Shown here: piece by piece, positions 19,701-28,252 of the stretch
Layout: each line of letters begins with the position of its first letter
Position numbering within the stretch: the stretch's first letter is position 1
Origin: Parabacteroides sp. TM07-1AC
GTDB taxonomy: Bacteria > Bacteroidota > Bacteroidia > Bacteroidales > Tannerellaceae
Assembly (NCBI RefSeq): GCF_003480915.1
Contig: NZ_QUKD01000012.1
Coordinates: 227-64,226, forward strand
Direction of reading: 5' to 3'
Length of the DNA stretch: 64,000 nt
Translations under genes and position numbers: made by a program
The notes under the pieces: model-generated
Told to the model about the DNA's origin: nothing
Seen by the model: the letters and a program-made list of their open reading frames with translations, nothing else
The model's database searches: none

Positions 19701-20482
19701 CCATTAAAGAGCTACATAATATTACTATTACTTCTTCGATAGCAAATGGCAGAGTCACAGTAAATAAAGAAAAGGCAACCGAAGGTGAAACAATTATCTT
19801 AAAGGCTAATCCTGCTAGTGGATACGAACTCGAATCTTTATCTTATACTCAGTTGTCTGATGGAGCAACTATTTCCATCACTAATAAAACATTCATTATG
19901 CCTGAAAGCGATGTAACGGTAACGGCTACCTTTAAGAAAGCAACTGTTACCCCACCCGATCCTGTCGATCCTGATCCGCCTGTCGATCCCGATCCGTCGC
20001 CAGTGTATTACACTGTCACCCTTCCTGCTGTTGAAGGTGCAATGACCGATCCGGTAGCCGGTAGTTATGAGATTGAATCATGGGGTAACTTTGGTTTCTT
20101 CCTGATGATAGAAGAAGGTTATAAGGGAAGCTCCGTTCCTGTAGTGACAGCCGATGGCAAAGTGATAACGCCACGCATATCCGACGGTAAATATATCCTC
20201 AAAAATGTGCAAAGTGATATAGGTATTGAAATCTCCGGCATCGTTAAAGACCAGTCTACCGGTAATGTACCATTGCCTTCGGGCTTCGGTATCTTCATCG
20301 CAGACGGTATCCTCCGTGTGACAGCGCCGTATGTTATCCGCCTGTATCTGGCTGATACCAATGGTCGCCTCATCTTGACACGCCAGCTTCCGGCAGGCGA
20401 TACCCGCATCGAAGGTCTTGCCGCCGGTATCTATCTGCTGACATTAGAAGGACAACCGACCCGGAAGATTTTACTAAAATAA
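16745..20482 (+). CDS. Large repeat-rich surface protein with C-terminal sorting-like tail
   Basis: A 1245-residue protein with a signal peptide (cleavage near MAAEG, about residue 20). Residues 30-560 are Gly/Asn/Thr-rich short repeats (INGGE, IYGGS, IKGGTFT) expected to form a right-handed beta helix, including a 51-residue unit present twice. Later parts look like Ig-like or MBG domains (about 640-1000), then an InlB B-repeat-like domain with ITITSSIANGRVTVNKEKA (about 1000-1070) and a Pro/Asp linker (VDPDPPVDPDPS). The last 70 residues resemble a type IX secretion C-terminal domain, ending GIYLLTLEGQPTRKILLK. It is probably an exported adhesin. A/T-rich codon use in the middle differs from the GC-richer 3' end, suggesting a mosaic origin. 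Confidence 0.75.
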   Translation: MRELIILCFTILFLPLSMAAEGTGLKVEGGTPGTDYKYEDNTYTILTDTELTISGTTTADHIAVGENVTANIIFNDLSIKFEDGNNPIKGTCAFYIYKKAHVTVTITSTNTIQSGALLAGIQIEKDASITIQGDGTLNAQGGWGGAGIGAGKATSCGTININSGTVNAFPGGWAFGLGGGCFLEMEPTTDAIININGGIVSAGGKEWGSSSINGTININGGEITTSYHGSSFYKYNFNGLQTITGGTFNNYTFNNETTIKGGTFTNCTLNKIISFDETNASFSDCNLTFTNPATLTKDYSGCTFNGEITIKGGTFTNCTLNKIISFDETNASFSDCNMTFTNPETLTKDYSGCTFNGEITIKSGKFTNSTFTGEITVKNGTFTDCIFDGKVFLYNGSSTGDSSVKGSECYIYDGNWIFNNNEAAINSSKVNIYGGSIKANGVWGAGIGGNSSSNGKNVTIYGGYITATSVYGAGIGGGDGYSGGGQGGTTIIYGGTVVAIVNYYDAARGFGIGSGRANRGSGITKIYGGSIKGTIDGQPITTGDQPVYLGKLEVQNVTDVSVDGKPYYIDRNIDEDDNLYLYMTGDKHTVTVRTSGSNNVTTYNATYASQGVNNDGTNKGYFTFDSGTSSTPTESSSVAFNFSNYDIIYGTDKLTVKLTVTNKVTRTRSAAMNSVQLALIDEENNVLLSDWKDVTTDGEYEFEFDTKKLNAGTYTLTAQYGGSSESNPSSKQEVPLIIAQAEGTKAPEYEDPTLTAIYKNKLSDIQLPTGWTWDVPEAEVGNVGDNTFAAIFTPKDTRNYKVVSKDLTVTVSPLLVSKLDDPKVISSQPVTYGITLSNIEITDKWKWVDGNTIPRVSSWNSYPAYYEIEDDTNYDWSKISGYNKGQHRVIREIELDVKPIYLEAKDFIFTPPENLIYDDQGKEAKVEVKDKSISYSNFFIEYYNTNGELVRTPKEPGTYTVSITFFMSTNYVLKEDPLTDLSWTFTIKELHNITITSSIANGRVTVNKEKATEGETIILKANPASGYELESLSYTQLSDGATISITNKTFIMPESDVTVTATFKKATVTPPDPVDPDPPVDPDPSPVYYTVTLPAVEGAMTDPVAGSYEIESWGNFGFFLMIEEGYKGSSVPVVTADGKVITPRISDGKYILKNVQSDIGIEISGIVKDQSTGNVPLPSGFGIFIADGILRVTAPYVIRLYLADTNGRLILTRQLPAGDTRIEGLAAGIYLLTLEGQPTRKILLK
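17519..17824 (+). repeat. 153-bp direct repeat inside the surface protein gene
   Basis: Two nearly identical copies start at 17519 and 17672, a period of 153 bp (51 codons). The DNA is almost unchanged between copies, including third positions, so the duplication is recent or homogenised. The exact length keeps the frame, so unequal recombination would add or drop a beta-helix turn. Confidence 0.8.
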
Positions 20483-20579
20483 ATAAGGAGCTACACAATA
20501 ATTTATAAACATCGCTTCAGGCAATAACAAACATGGGCTGTCGTTTTTATAGGCAGAATACTTAAATAGAGAGAATTAT

Positions 20580-21113
20580 ATGAAAAATCAAATGTGTGTG
20601 TGTTGCCTGTTGCTGATGTTGTCTTTGGTATCGTGTACGAAGATGGAAGTTGGGTTTAAGGGGCAGGTTTATTTGTATCAGTCGGAACCGGAAGTAACCC
20701 GATATTCACTGGAAAAAAGAGATAGCATCGTTGTAAAAGGGTTTAATAACTGGGCTATGAGGGATGAACATAAAGGCATGCTGCCCGATAATGTCGTGAA
20801 AGATTCGGGATATGATAAATCTTACGTATATTATATATGTGCAGTCACCGCTAAGGTGGAAATGAAAGAGGATGATTTTATAACCAGTTCCGCAGATCCG
20901 GATACTAAACTCGGATATACGACTCAAGAGCTGGATCAGCACGGAGTTTCAAGCATCATAGGAGATGGCAGCAACGCGGGTGATTATTTGATTATGAATA
21001 CCTATCTGATCTATATTTCGCAGGAAAAGAATGGCAAAAAGATGGATGTCTGGTATCCGTGCTCCCCTGCTGATTTGGAATGGCATTGCATTGCCTTCAA
21101 AGGTATAAAATAA
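20580..21113 (+). CDS. Lipoprotein, paralogue 1
   Basis: A 177-residue protein with a lipoprotein signal (lipobox LVSC, Cys at about residue 19). No known domain is recognised. It shares with the next gene the motifs EVTR(Y/F), DSI.VKGF, SGYDKSY and a C-terminal D(V/I)WYP.SP..LEW. It follows the surface protein by 97 bp, and may be a cell-surface partner of it. Function unknown. Confidence 0.65.
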   Translation: MKNQMCVCCLLLMLSLVSCTKMEVGFKGQVYLYQSEPEVTRYSLEKRDSIVVKGFNNWAMRDEHKGMLPDNVVKDSGYDKSYVYYICAVTAKVEMKEDDFITSSADPDTKLGYTTQELDQHGVSSIIGDGSNAGDYLIMNTYLIYISQEKNGKKMDVWYPCSPADLEWHCIAFKGIK

Positions 21114-21153
21114 GAAAGACAGGTTTTAATATTCAATATAATAAGAAGGAATT

Positions 21154-21666
21154 ATGAAGAATCTATCATTTATTTATAGTCTGTTGGTTGTATTTGCTTT
21201 GCTCTCCTGTTCAAAGACAAAGTTCACTTATGAGAAAAAAATCTATTTGTCTACTCCGGAGGTGACGCGGTTTACATTGGATGATCAGGATAGTATCGCT
21301 GTAAAAGGGTTCGACCGATGCGAAGCGTTAGAAGTCGTCAAAGGGAAATTGCCGGAAAATGTAGCGAAGGAATCGGGATATGATAAATCTTACTACTATT
21401 GCACTTATGAGGCTACGGTAGAAATGGAAGATGATATGGATAAATTAGTTTTTCCCAAGGAAAAGGTCGACGTGGGATATTCAACCATAGATTTTGAAGG
21501 CAGGGGATTCATGCAAGTATCAGATACGAAGGACGGACACAAATACGTGAAATTATATACCTATCTCGTCCATATCTTTAAAGATGAGAACGGAAAAGAG
21601 ACGGATATCTGGTATCCCCACTCTCCTTTCGAGCTGGAATGGACTTTCTTTTCGATCGATAAATAA
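21154..21666 (+). CDS. Lipoprotein, paralogue 2
   Basis: A 170-residue lipoprotein (lipobox ALLSC) that is a diverged tandem duplicate of the preceding gene. It shares the PEVTRFTLDD-DSIAVKGF region, SGYDKSYYY and DIWYPHSPFELEW. It is the last gene of the surface cluster and ends before a strong hairpin. Function unknown. Confidence 0.65.
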   Translation: MKNLSFIYSLLVVFALLSCSKTKFTYEKKIYLSTPEVTRFTLDDQDSIAVKGFDRCEALEVVKGKLPENVAKESGYDKSYYYCTYEATVEMEDDMDKLVFPKEKVDVGYSTIDFEGRGFMQVSDTKDGHKYVKLYTYLVHIFKDENGKETDIWYPHSPFELEWTFFSIDK

Positions 21667-21701
21667 AAGAACAAGTATCGGATGCAAACGGTACTGATAA
21701 T

Positions 21702-21751
21702 GCAGAGGGACGCAGACTATATTGATTATTAAAAAGTCTGCGTCCCTCTGC
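21702..21751. terminator. 17-bp perfect hairpin between convergent genes
   Basis: GCAGAGGGACGCAGACT (21702-21718) pairs exactly with 21735-21751 around a 16-nt A/T-rich loop. It separates the lipoprotein and OmpA-like genes, which converge. T-runs are weak, so termination is inferred. Confidence 0.6.
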
Positions 21752-21799
21752 GTATTCTGCACCGTCTGTGTCCGGTAAGATATCCTCTTACATTATATA

Positions 21800-22633
21800 T
21801 TACTGGAGCATCTGATACAACTTATCCAGCTTCGGAGCCATGATGATCTCCGTACGGCGGTTCTTGCTGCGACCCTCGGCAGACTCGTTGTCGGCAACCG
21901 GCATATATTCGCCGCGTCCGCTGGGCTGGATCTGCAACGGGTTCACGCCATAGTCTTTGGTCAGGATACGGACTACCGATGTCGCACGTATCACGCTCAA
22001 ATCCCAGTTATCCTTGAACTGTGCCGTATTGATCGGCTTGCTGTCGGTGTGCCCTTCGATATATACGTCTATATCCGATTGCTTGTTGAGGACTTCCGCC
22101 AGCTTCGCCAATGCTTCTTTCCCCCGTTTATCCACGCGCGCGCTGCCTGATTCGAACAACAGCTTGTCGGACATGGCGACATATACCTTGCCGTCTTTTT
22201 CGGTTACCGTCAGTTCGTCGCTGCTGAATCCCAGCAGGGCATCCTTCACGCTGTTCAGCAGGTTGCGGACTTTCTCGTTTTGGGCGTTGATCATGTCCTG
22301 CAGTTCGTTGATCGTCCGTTCACGTTCATTCAGCTCTTCCATCTTCTGACTGAGGAGGCTGTTCAGTTTCTCCTGTTGCGTCATGTTCGAGCTGAGCATG
22401 GTTTGGTAATTACGGATGTTGCTGCCCAGGCGTGCCGTGTCGCGCTGGAGGGCGGCAAGACGCTCGTTCAGTTTGTCACCGGTATCGCGGCAATCGACCA
22501 GTTGTTCCTGTAATGCGTTGGCACGGCCGATGGCTTCGAGACGGCCGTTTTCCGCTTCCAGGTATTTCTTTTTCGTTACACATGAAGTGCAAAGCAGCAG
22601 TGCGGAGACTGCTATGAATAAAACTTTCCTCAT
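21800..22633 (-). CDS. OmpA-family lipoprotein with coiled coil
   Basis: A 277-residue lipoprotein (lipobox CTSC, residue 18). Residues about 25-125 form a long coiled coil rich in Leu, Glu and Gln. A C-terminal OmpA-like peptidoglycan-binding domain (about 150-265) contains IEGHTDSKPI, NWDLSVIRATSVV and NRRTEIIM, including the conserved Asp and Arg contacts. It probably tethers the outer membrane to peptidoglycan. It is divergent from nrfH, and the nrf operator lies between them. Confidence 0.9.
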   Translation of the reverse strand: MRKVLFIAVSALLLCTSCVTKKKYLEAENGRLEAIGRANALQEQLVDCRDTGDKLNERLAALQRDTARLGSNIRNYQTMLSSNMTQQEKLNSLLSQKMEELNERERTINELQDMINAQNEKVRNLLNSVKDALLGFSSDELTVTEKDGKVYVAMSDKLLFESGSARVDKRGKEALAKLAEVLNKQSDIDVYIEGHTDSKPINTAQFKDNWDLSVIRATSVVRILTKDYGVNPLQIQPSGRGEYMPVADNESAEGRSKNRRTEIIMAPKLDKLYQMLQ

Positions 22634-22653
22634 TTCACCTATAATTTTCGTGC

Positions 22654-22700
22654 AATGTAATATTTATTACATTTTACCTGTATCCGAATTAAGATATTTG
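22654..22700 (+). promoter_or_regulatory. nrfHA promoter with Crp/Fnr-type operator
   Basis: AATGTAATATTTATTACATT (22654-22673) is a palindrome with 9-bp arms and a 2-bp centre. GATATTTG (22693-22700) is a one-mismatch -7 box. The centre is 36.5 bp before the end of the -7 box, identical to hcp, and the 16-bp core matches the hcp core at 13 positions. Confidence 0.7.
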
Positions 22701-22728
22701 TAATCAATTAAACTTTAATTAAGGCTGT

Positions 22729-23316
22729 ATGAAGATAAAAGAGATCATAAACAGGATTCTTCCTACCCGGCGGAGTAAATTATTTGCGCTTGTAGCCAGT
22801 GGGGCGATCTGTGGTTTAGGCTTTTATACATTTTATGTATCGAGGGCCTGGAGTTACTTGTCCGATGAGCCGTCGACCTGTGTGAACTGCCATATCATGG
22901 GGCCTTATTATGCCACCTGGAACCATAGCTCACACAGCCGGAACGCCACCTGTAACGACTGCCATGTGCCACACGAAAACGCCGCGAAGAAATGGTTCTT
23001 CAAAGGAATGGACGGTATGCGTCATGCCGCTGTATTCATGATGCGCGGGGAACCGCAGGTGATTCAGGCCATCGACGAGAGCGCTGAAGTCATTATGAAC
23101 AACTGTATCCGTTGCCACATGCAACTGAATACGGAGTTTGTCAATACCGGTCGCATCGACCATGAAATGGCGATGGCAGGCGATGGAAAAGCCTGCTGGG
23201 ACTGTCACCGGGAGGTTCCGCACGGAGGATCGAACAGTCTTTCGTCGACTCCGTCGGCAATCGTCCCTTATCCGAAATCCAACACGCCGGACTGGCTGAA
23301 AGAGATGCTTAAATAG
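22729..23316 (+). CDS. nrfH: Cytochrome c nitrite reductase small subunit
   Basis: NrfH of 195 residues, a membrane-anchored tetrahaem cytochrome of the NapC/NirT family. One N-terminal helix (about 18-38) is followed by four CxxCH sites: CVNCH, CNDCH, CIRCH and CWDCH. It takes electrons from menaquinol and passes them to NrfA. It is the first gene of the nrf operon, with nrfA starting 26 bp later. Confidence 0.97.
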   Translation: MKIKEIINRILPTRRSKLFALVASGAICGLGFYTFYVSRAWSYLSDEPSTCVNCHIMGPYYATWNHSSHSRNATCNDCHVPHENAAKKWFFKGMDGMRHAAVFMMRGEPQVIQAIDESAEVIMNNCIRCHMQLNTEFVNTGRIDHEMAMAGDGKACWDCHREVPHGGSNSLSSTPSAIVPYPKSNTPDWLKEMLK

Positions 23317-23342
23317 AACGAATAAAATAAAAATCAACGAAT

Positions 23343-24827
23343 ATGGAAAAGAAACTTAAATCATGGCAAGGCTGGTTATTGTTCGGAGGAACAATGATCG
23401 TCGTTTTTGTACTGGGTGTACTCGCCGCTTCTATCAACGAGAGACGGGCTGAAATTGCCAGCGTTATGAATAACAAGAAGGTGGAGATCAAAGGGATCGA
23501 AGCGGTGAACGAAAAGTTCGCTCCGAACTATCCGCGCGAATATGAAACATGGACGCAGACTGCCGATACCAGTTTCCGGAGCCAGTTTAACGGCAACCAG
23601 ATGGTCGATGTGCTGGAAGCGCGTCCCGAAATGGTGATCCTTTGGGCAGGATATGCTTTCTCGAAGGACTACTCCACTCCGCGCGGTCATATGCATGCGA
23701 TCGAGGACATGCGCCATACCTTGCGTGTCGGTTCTCCGATGACACCGGACGAAGGTCCACAGCCGGCAACCTGCTGGACTTGCAAAAGCCCGGACGTTCC
23801 GCGCATGATGCAGGCTATCGGCGTCGATAATTTTTATAAAGGAAAATGGGCTTCGATGGGTACGGAGATCGTGAATCCGATCGGTTGTGCCGATTGCCAT
23901 GAGCCGGAGAACATGAATCTTCATATCAGCCGCCCGGCTTTGATCGAAGCCTTCCAGCGCCAGGGACGCGACATCAATAAAGCGACCCAACAGGAAATGC
24001 GCTCGCTGGTATGCGCGCAGTGCCATGTGGAATACTATTTCAAAGGAGACGGAAAATATCTGACTTTCCCCTGGGACAAAGGTTTTACGGTTGAAGATAT
24101 GGAGGCTTACTATGATGAGGAAGGTTTTGCAGATTATACGCATAAATTGAGCCGTACGCTGATATTGAAAGCGCAGCATCCGGACTACGAACTATCCATG
24201 ATGGGTATCCATGCACAGCGCGGCGTTTCATGTGCCGACTGCCATATGCCTTACAAGAGTGAAGGCGGCGTAAAGTATAGCGATCACCATATTATGAGTC
24301 CGCTTGCCATGATCGACCGTACCTGTCAGGTTTGCCACCGCGAAAGCGAAGAGACACTCCGCAACAACGTTTACGAACGCCAGAACAAGGCGAACGAAAT
24401 ACGAAACCGCCTCGAAACGGAACTGGCAAAGGCCCATATCGAAGCTAAATTTGCCTGGGATAAGGGCGCTACGGAAGATCAAATGGCTCCGGTATTGAAA
24501 CTGCTCCGCCAGGCACAATGGCGTTGGGACTTCGGGGTTGCTTCTCATGGCGGCGCGTTCCATGCTCCCCAGGAGATACAGCGTATTTTGGGCAACGGCT
24601 TGGATAAGACCATGCAGGCTCGTCTAGCGGTATCGAAAGTGTTGTCGAAGTTAGGCTATACGGATGATGTGCCGATGCCGGACATCTCTACAAAGGACAA
24701 AGCACAACAATATATCGACCTGGATATGGCTGCTGAACGTCAGGCTAAGGAAAAGTTCATGAACACGGTCGTTCCGGAATGGATCAAAGAGGCGAAAGCA
24801 AACAAACGTCTGGCTGATAAGATTTAA
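23343..24827 (+). CDS. nrfA: Ammonia-forming cytochrome c nitrite reductase
   Basis: NrfA of 494 residues with the diagnostic active-site haem motif CWTCK and four CxxCH sites (CADCH, CAQCH, CADCH, CQVCH). An N-terminal signal-anchor (about 10-30) exports it to the periplasm. It reduces nitrite to ammonium with six electrons, and can also handle nitric oxide and hydroxylamine. Together with hcp this gives two detoxification routes that appear to share an operator. Confidence 0.98.
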   Translation: MEKKLKSWQGWLLFGGTMIVVFVLGVLAASINERRAEIASVMNNKKVEIKGIEAVNEKFAPNYPREYETWTQTADTSFRSQFNGNQMVDVLEARPEMVILWAGYAFSKDYSTPRGHMHAIEDMRHTLRVGSPMTPDEGPQPATCWTCKSPDVPRMMQAIGVDNFYKGKWASMGTEIVNPIGCADCHEPENMNLHISRPALIEAFQRQGRDINKATQQEMRSLVCAQCHVEYYFKGDGKYLTFPWDKGFTVEDMEAYYDEEGFADYTHKLSRTLILKAQHPDYELSMMGIHAQRGVSCADCHMPYKSEGGVKYSDHHIMSPLAMIDRTCQVCHRESEETLRNNVYERQNKANEIRNRLETELAKAHIEAKFAWDKGATEDQMAPVLKLLRQAQWRWDFGVASHGGAFHAPQEIQRILGNGLDKTMQARLAVSKVLSKLGYTDDVPMPDISTKDKAQQYIDLDMAAERQAKEKFMNTVVPEWIKEAKANKRLADKI

Positions 24828-24831
24828 AGAT

Positions 24832-26103
24832 ATGTGGAGACAACCCTGGGGATATAAGGAAGGATGGACGATCTGTATCGGATTGTTCATTACCGGAGCA
24901 GTGTTGCAACTGACAGCCGGAAAGGTTGATCCGACGCTTTTCCGGTATCCCCTAAATGCTATAACGGGAGGTTTGTTCCTGTTTTTCTTGATAATGGTAT
25001 ATGTCGCGAGCCGTAAAGCTACTGCCTTGCAGTGGTTTTACAGCCTCACGACGAGTATTACGTCTTTAACTGCATGGATGGTTTTGGTTATCATCATGGG
25101 ACTGACCCGACAGGTGGCTCCCTCCGTAACGGTTACTCACGGAGGACTACTGTCTGGGTTGGGTTTCATGCAGATGACGCTCTCGTGGCCTTTTATGTTG
25201 CTGTTCCTTTACTTTCTTTCGGTATTGGGGTTGGTGACTATTCGTAAAATAGCTCATTTCAGAAAGAAAGACATTCCTTTTATCCTGAATCATGCGGGAT
25301 TGTTCATCACACTGCTGGCGGCTATCCTGGGAAACGGCGATTTGCAGCGCATGCGTATGACGGTTCCTCTGGAGCAACCCGAATGGCGGGCGACGAATGA
25401 AACCGGTGAAATGCAGGAATTACCTTTGGCGATCGAGCTGAAATCGTTTACGATCGATGAATATCCTCCGAAGTTGCTGGCTATCGACAACACGACCGGA
25501 AATGCGTTGCCGGAAAATAATCCTGAAAACTTGTTGGTGGAAGAGACTCCTTTATCGGGTTCCTTATTGGATTGGGAGGTGAAAGTGATCCGATCGCTTC
25601 CGATGGCAGCCTGTGTTCATGGGAAAGATACGGTAAACTTTGTCGAGTTCCATTCTGAAGGGGCGACTTCCGCCGTCTTTGTCAAGATTCGTAATAAGAA
25701 GGATGGTGCGGAGAAGAGCGGTTGGGTGAGTTGCGGTAGCTTCATGTTCCCGTACGTCTCCTTACAGCTGAACGACGAGATCAGCCTGGTGATGCCGGGG
25801 CGGGAGCCGAAACGCTTTGCGTCTGAAGTTTCCGTCTATACGCAGGACAAGGAGCAGGCAGATGCGCTTATCGAAGTCAATAAGCCTTTCAGCATAGCCG
25901 GATGGAAGATTTACCAGCTGAGCTATGACGAGACGAAAGGGAAGTGGAGCACTGTCAGCGTCTTTGAACTGGTTCGCGATCCGTGGCTTCCGATAGTATA
26001 CGCCGGCATCCTGATGCTGTTGCTCGGCTCTGTCTGCCTGTTCATACAGGCTCCGGGAAACAAGGAAAAGGAAGAGGCGGTTAACGATACAATAAATGAA
26101 TAA
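24832..26103 (+). CDS. resB: Cytochrome c biogenesis protein ResB/Ccs1
   Basis: A 423-residue membrane protein matching ResB: helices near residues 15-35, 40-60, 65-90 and 115-140, a large extracytoplasmic domain (about 165-370) and a last helix near 385-405. ResB and CcsA form the system II haem ligation complex that exports haem and attaches it to CxxCH. It lies 4 bp after nrfA, so it likely matures NrfH and NrfA. Confidence 0.9.
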   Translation: MWRQPWGYKEGWTICIGLFITGAVLQLTAGKVDPTLFRYPLNAITGGLFLFFLIMVYVASRKATALQWFYSLTTSITSLTAWMVLVIIMGLTRQVAPSVTVTHGGLLSGLGFMQMTLSWPFMLLFLYFLSVLGLVTIRKIAHFRKKDIPFILNHAGLFITLLAAILGNGDLQRMRMTVPLEQPEWRATNETGEMQELPLAIELKSFTIDEYPPKLLAIDNTTGNALPENNPENLLVEETPLSGSLLDWEVKVIRSLPMAACVHGKDTVNFVEFHSEGATSAVFVKIRNKKDGAEKSGWVSCGSFMFPYVSLQLNDEISLVMPGREPKRFASEVSVYTQDKEQADALIEVNKPFSIAGWKIYQLSYDETKGKWSTVSVFELVRDPWLPIVYAGILMLLLGSVCLFIQAPGNKEKEEAVNDTINE

Positions 26104-26899
26104 TATGGATTGGAGTCATTTTATATATTTCGCTTTGCCGTCCGTCATCTGCTGGGCGATAGGTGCAGCGATGGCGTACCGGACGGACAAGCCGGAACGG
26201 GTTATCGGGTGGACGGTTGCCGGACTGGCGATATTCATGGCTTTCATTGTGGGCATGTGGATGTCGTTGGAACGTCCGCCACTTCGGACGATGGGCGAGA
26301 CGCGCTTGTGGTACTCGTTCTTCCTGCCGGTTGCAGGAATCATTACTTATATCCGCTGGCGGTATAAATGGATATTGTCGTTCAGTACGGTGCTGTCGTT
26401 CGTCTTTATCTGCATCAATCTGTTCAAGCCGGAGATACATAATAAGACGCTGATGCCAGCCCTGCAGAGTCCGTGGTTTGCACCGCATGTGATTGTGTAT
26501 ATGTTTTCCTATGCGATGCTGGGAGCGGCGGCGATCGTGGCGGTCTATCTGTTAGTCCGCTCACGGAAAAGAACGATAGACCGGAAGGTGATGAGTCTCT
26601 GCGACAACCTGGTCTATGTTGGGACCGCCTTTCTGACGATCGGCATGCTGTTCGGTGCACTTTGGGCAAAAGAAGCTTGGGGGCATTACTGGAGCTGGGA
26701 TCCGAAAGAGACCTGGGCAGCTGCAACCTGGCTGGGCAACTTGCTATATATTCATTTCAGGCTTCACAGGTACAAACAATATAAGGTTGCTCTCGGATTA
26801 TTGGTGTTCGCTTTTGTCCTGCTGCAAGTTTGCTGGTTCGGTGTGAACTACCTCCCTTCGGCGCAAGGAAATAGCGTGCACGTATATAACATGGAATAA
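26096..26899 (+). CDS. ccsA: Cytochrome c biogenesis protein CcsA/ResC
   Basis: A 267-residue polytopic protein with the tryptophan-rich haem-handling motif AWGHYWSWDPKETWA and conserved membrane His residues (PWFAPHVIVYM). It overlaps resB by 8 bp; an ATG at 26105 is an equally possible start. It handles haem for system II cytochrome c maturation with ResB. Confidence 0.93.
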   Translation: MNNMDWSHFIYFALPSVICWAIGAAMAYRTDKPERVIGWTVAGLAIFMAFIVGMWMSLERPPLRTMGETRLWYSFFLPVAGIITYIRWRYKWILSFSTVLSFVFICINLFKPEIHNKTLMPALQSPWFAPHVIVYMFSYAMLGAAAIVAVYLLVRSRKRTIDRKVMSLCDNLVYVGTAFLTIGMLFGALWAKEAWGHYWSWDPKETWAAATWLGNLLYIHFRLHRYKQYKVALGLLVFAFVLLQVCWFGVNYLPSAQGNSVHVYNME

Positions 26900-26936
26900 C
26901 AAGCAAATAGAAATATCAACTTTAAATAGAAACGAT

Positions 26937-28247
26937 ATGAAGAAACGGGTGATTGTTTTTTCCGGGCTTCTGTTACTAGGCTCGGTATGGATGAAAGCAG
27001 ATGAAAATGAAACATCCAAAGAGAAAGAGAATACCTTCTCGATGAGTGCGCAGATACGCCCCAGGGCGGAATACCGCAACGGAGTATTAAATCCCCGTAG
27101 CGAAGGACAGGGACCGGCAGGCTTTATCAACAACCGTGCCCGTCTTTCTATGAATTACGAGCGACAGAACCTCTCGCTGGGCCTTTCCGCACAGCATGTC
27201 GGTGTCTGGGGACAGGACCCGCAGATAGATAAGAACGGTCGCTTCATCCTGAACGAGGCGTGGGCCCAACTGGACTTCGGGTACGGCCTGTTTGCCAAGC
27301 TCGGCCGCCAGTCCCTGATCTATGACGACGAACGTATCCTCGGCGGACTGGACTGGAATATTGCCGGTCGTTATCACGACGCTCTCAAACTCGGTTACGA
27401 AAACAAAAAGAATAAGCTCCACCTGATCCTCGCCTTTAACCAAAACGACGAAACAAAGATTGACGGTACGTATTATGCTCCGGGTGCACAGCCTTATAAG
27501 AACATGCAGACCTTATGGTACCAGTATATTGCCAGCAAAGAGTTCAAAGCCTCTTTCCTGTTCATGAATCTGGGTTTGGAAGGCGGCGACGCTGAAACAA
27601 AGAAATCCGATACCCAGTTTATGCAAACGATGGGTACCAACCTCTATTACCAGCCGGGAGCCTGGACTTTCGGCGGTACGTTCTATTATCAGTCCGGAAA
27701 GAATGCCGGCAAACGCGACGTTTCCGCTTTCCTTTGGGCGTTGAATGCCGCTTATAAATTCAATTCACAGTGGAGCCTGGGTATCGGCAGCGATTATCTG
27801 AGCGGTGCAGGCACTGCGGACGGTCCCGATGCCAAATACAAGGCTTTCGATCCGTTGTACGGAACGCATCATAAGTTCTACGGTGCTATGGACTATTATT
27901 ATGCCACGCCGTTCAAGGACAACTTAAATCCGGGCTTGTGGGATAACCAGGTAAAAGTAGCTTACAACGCTTCCTCAAAGGTAAACCTTGCCCTGACGTA
28001 TCATTACTTCTCGACCACCAGTGATCTTACCATAAACAGCAAGGAGCTCGATCGCGGTCTGGGTTCCGAACTCGACCTGCAGGTCGACTGGCAGATCATG
28101 AAAGACGTGAAGCTCTCCGCCGGTTACTCCACCATGTTCGGAACATCGACGATGGAAGCCGTCAAAGGTGGCAGCAAAGACAGCTGGCAAGACTGGGGAT
28201 GGTTGTCGATCAACATTAATCCAAGAATATTTACTGCCAAATGGTAG
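26937..28247 (+). CDS. Alginate-export-type outer-membrane porin
   Basis: A 436-residue protein with a signal peptide (about 1-21) and a beta barrel resembling the alginate export (AlgE-like) family. It ends in an aromatic strand (INPRIFTAKW). The LGRQSLIYDDERILGGLDWN segment is typical of this family. As part of the nrf cluster it may allow nitrite or another anion into the periplasm, but the substrate is not shown by the sequence. Confidence 0.8.
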   Translation: MKKRVIVFSGLLLLGSVWMKADENETSKEKENTFSMSAQIRPRAEYRNGVLNPRSEGQGPAGFINNRARLSMNYERQNLSLGLSAQHVGVWGQDPQIDKNGRFILNEAWAQLDFGYGLFAKLGRQSLIYDDERILGGLDWNIAGRYHDALKLGYENKKNKLHLILAFNQNDETKIDGTYYAPGAQPYKNMQTLWYQYIASKEFKASFLFMNLGLEGGDAETKKSDTQFMQTMGTNLYYQPGAWTFGGTFYYQSGKNAGKRDVSAFLWALNAAYKFNSQWSLGIGSDYLSGAGTADGPDAKYKAFDPLYGTHHKFYGAMDYYYATPFKDNLNPGLWDNQVKVAYNASSKVNLALTYHYFSTTSDLTINSKELDRGLGSELDLQVDWQIMKDVKLSAGYSTMFGTSTMEAVKGGSKDSWQDWGWLSININPRIFTAKW

Positions 28248-28252
28248 TTTGC

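Noticed and set aside
23376..24179. Long open frame antisense to nrfA
   Set aside because: It lies wholly within a pentahaem cytochrome gene with all motifs intact, lacks any recognisable domain, and is explained by codon bias of nrfA.
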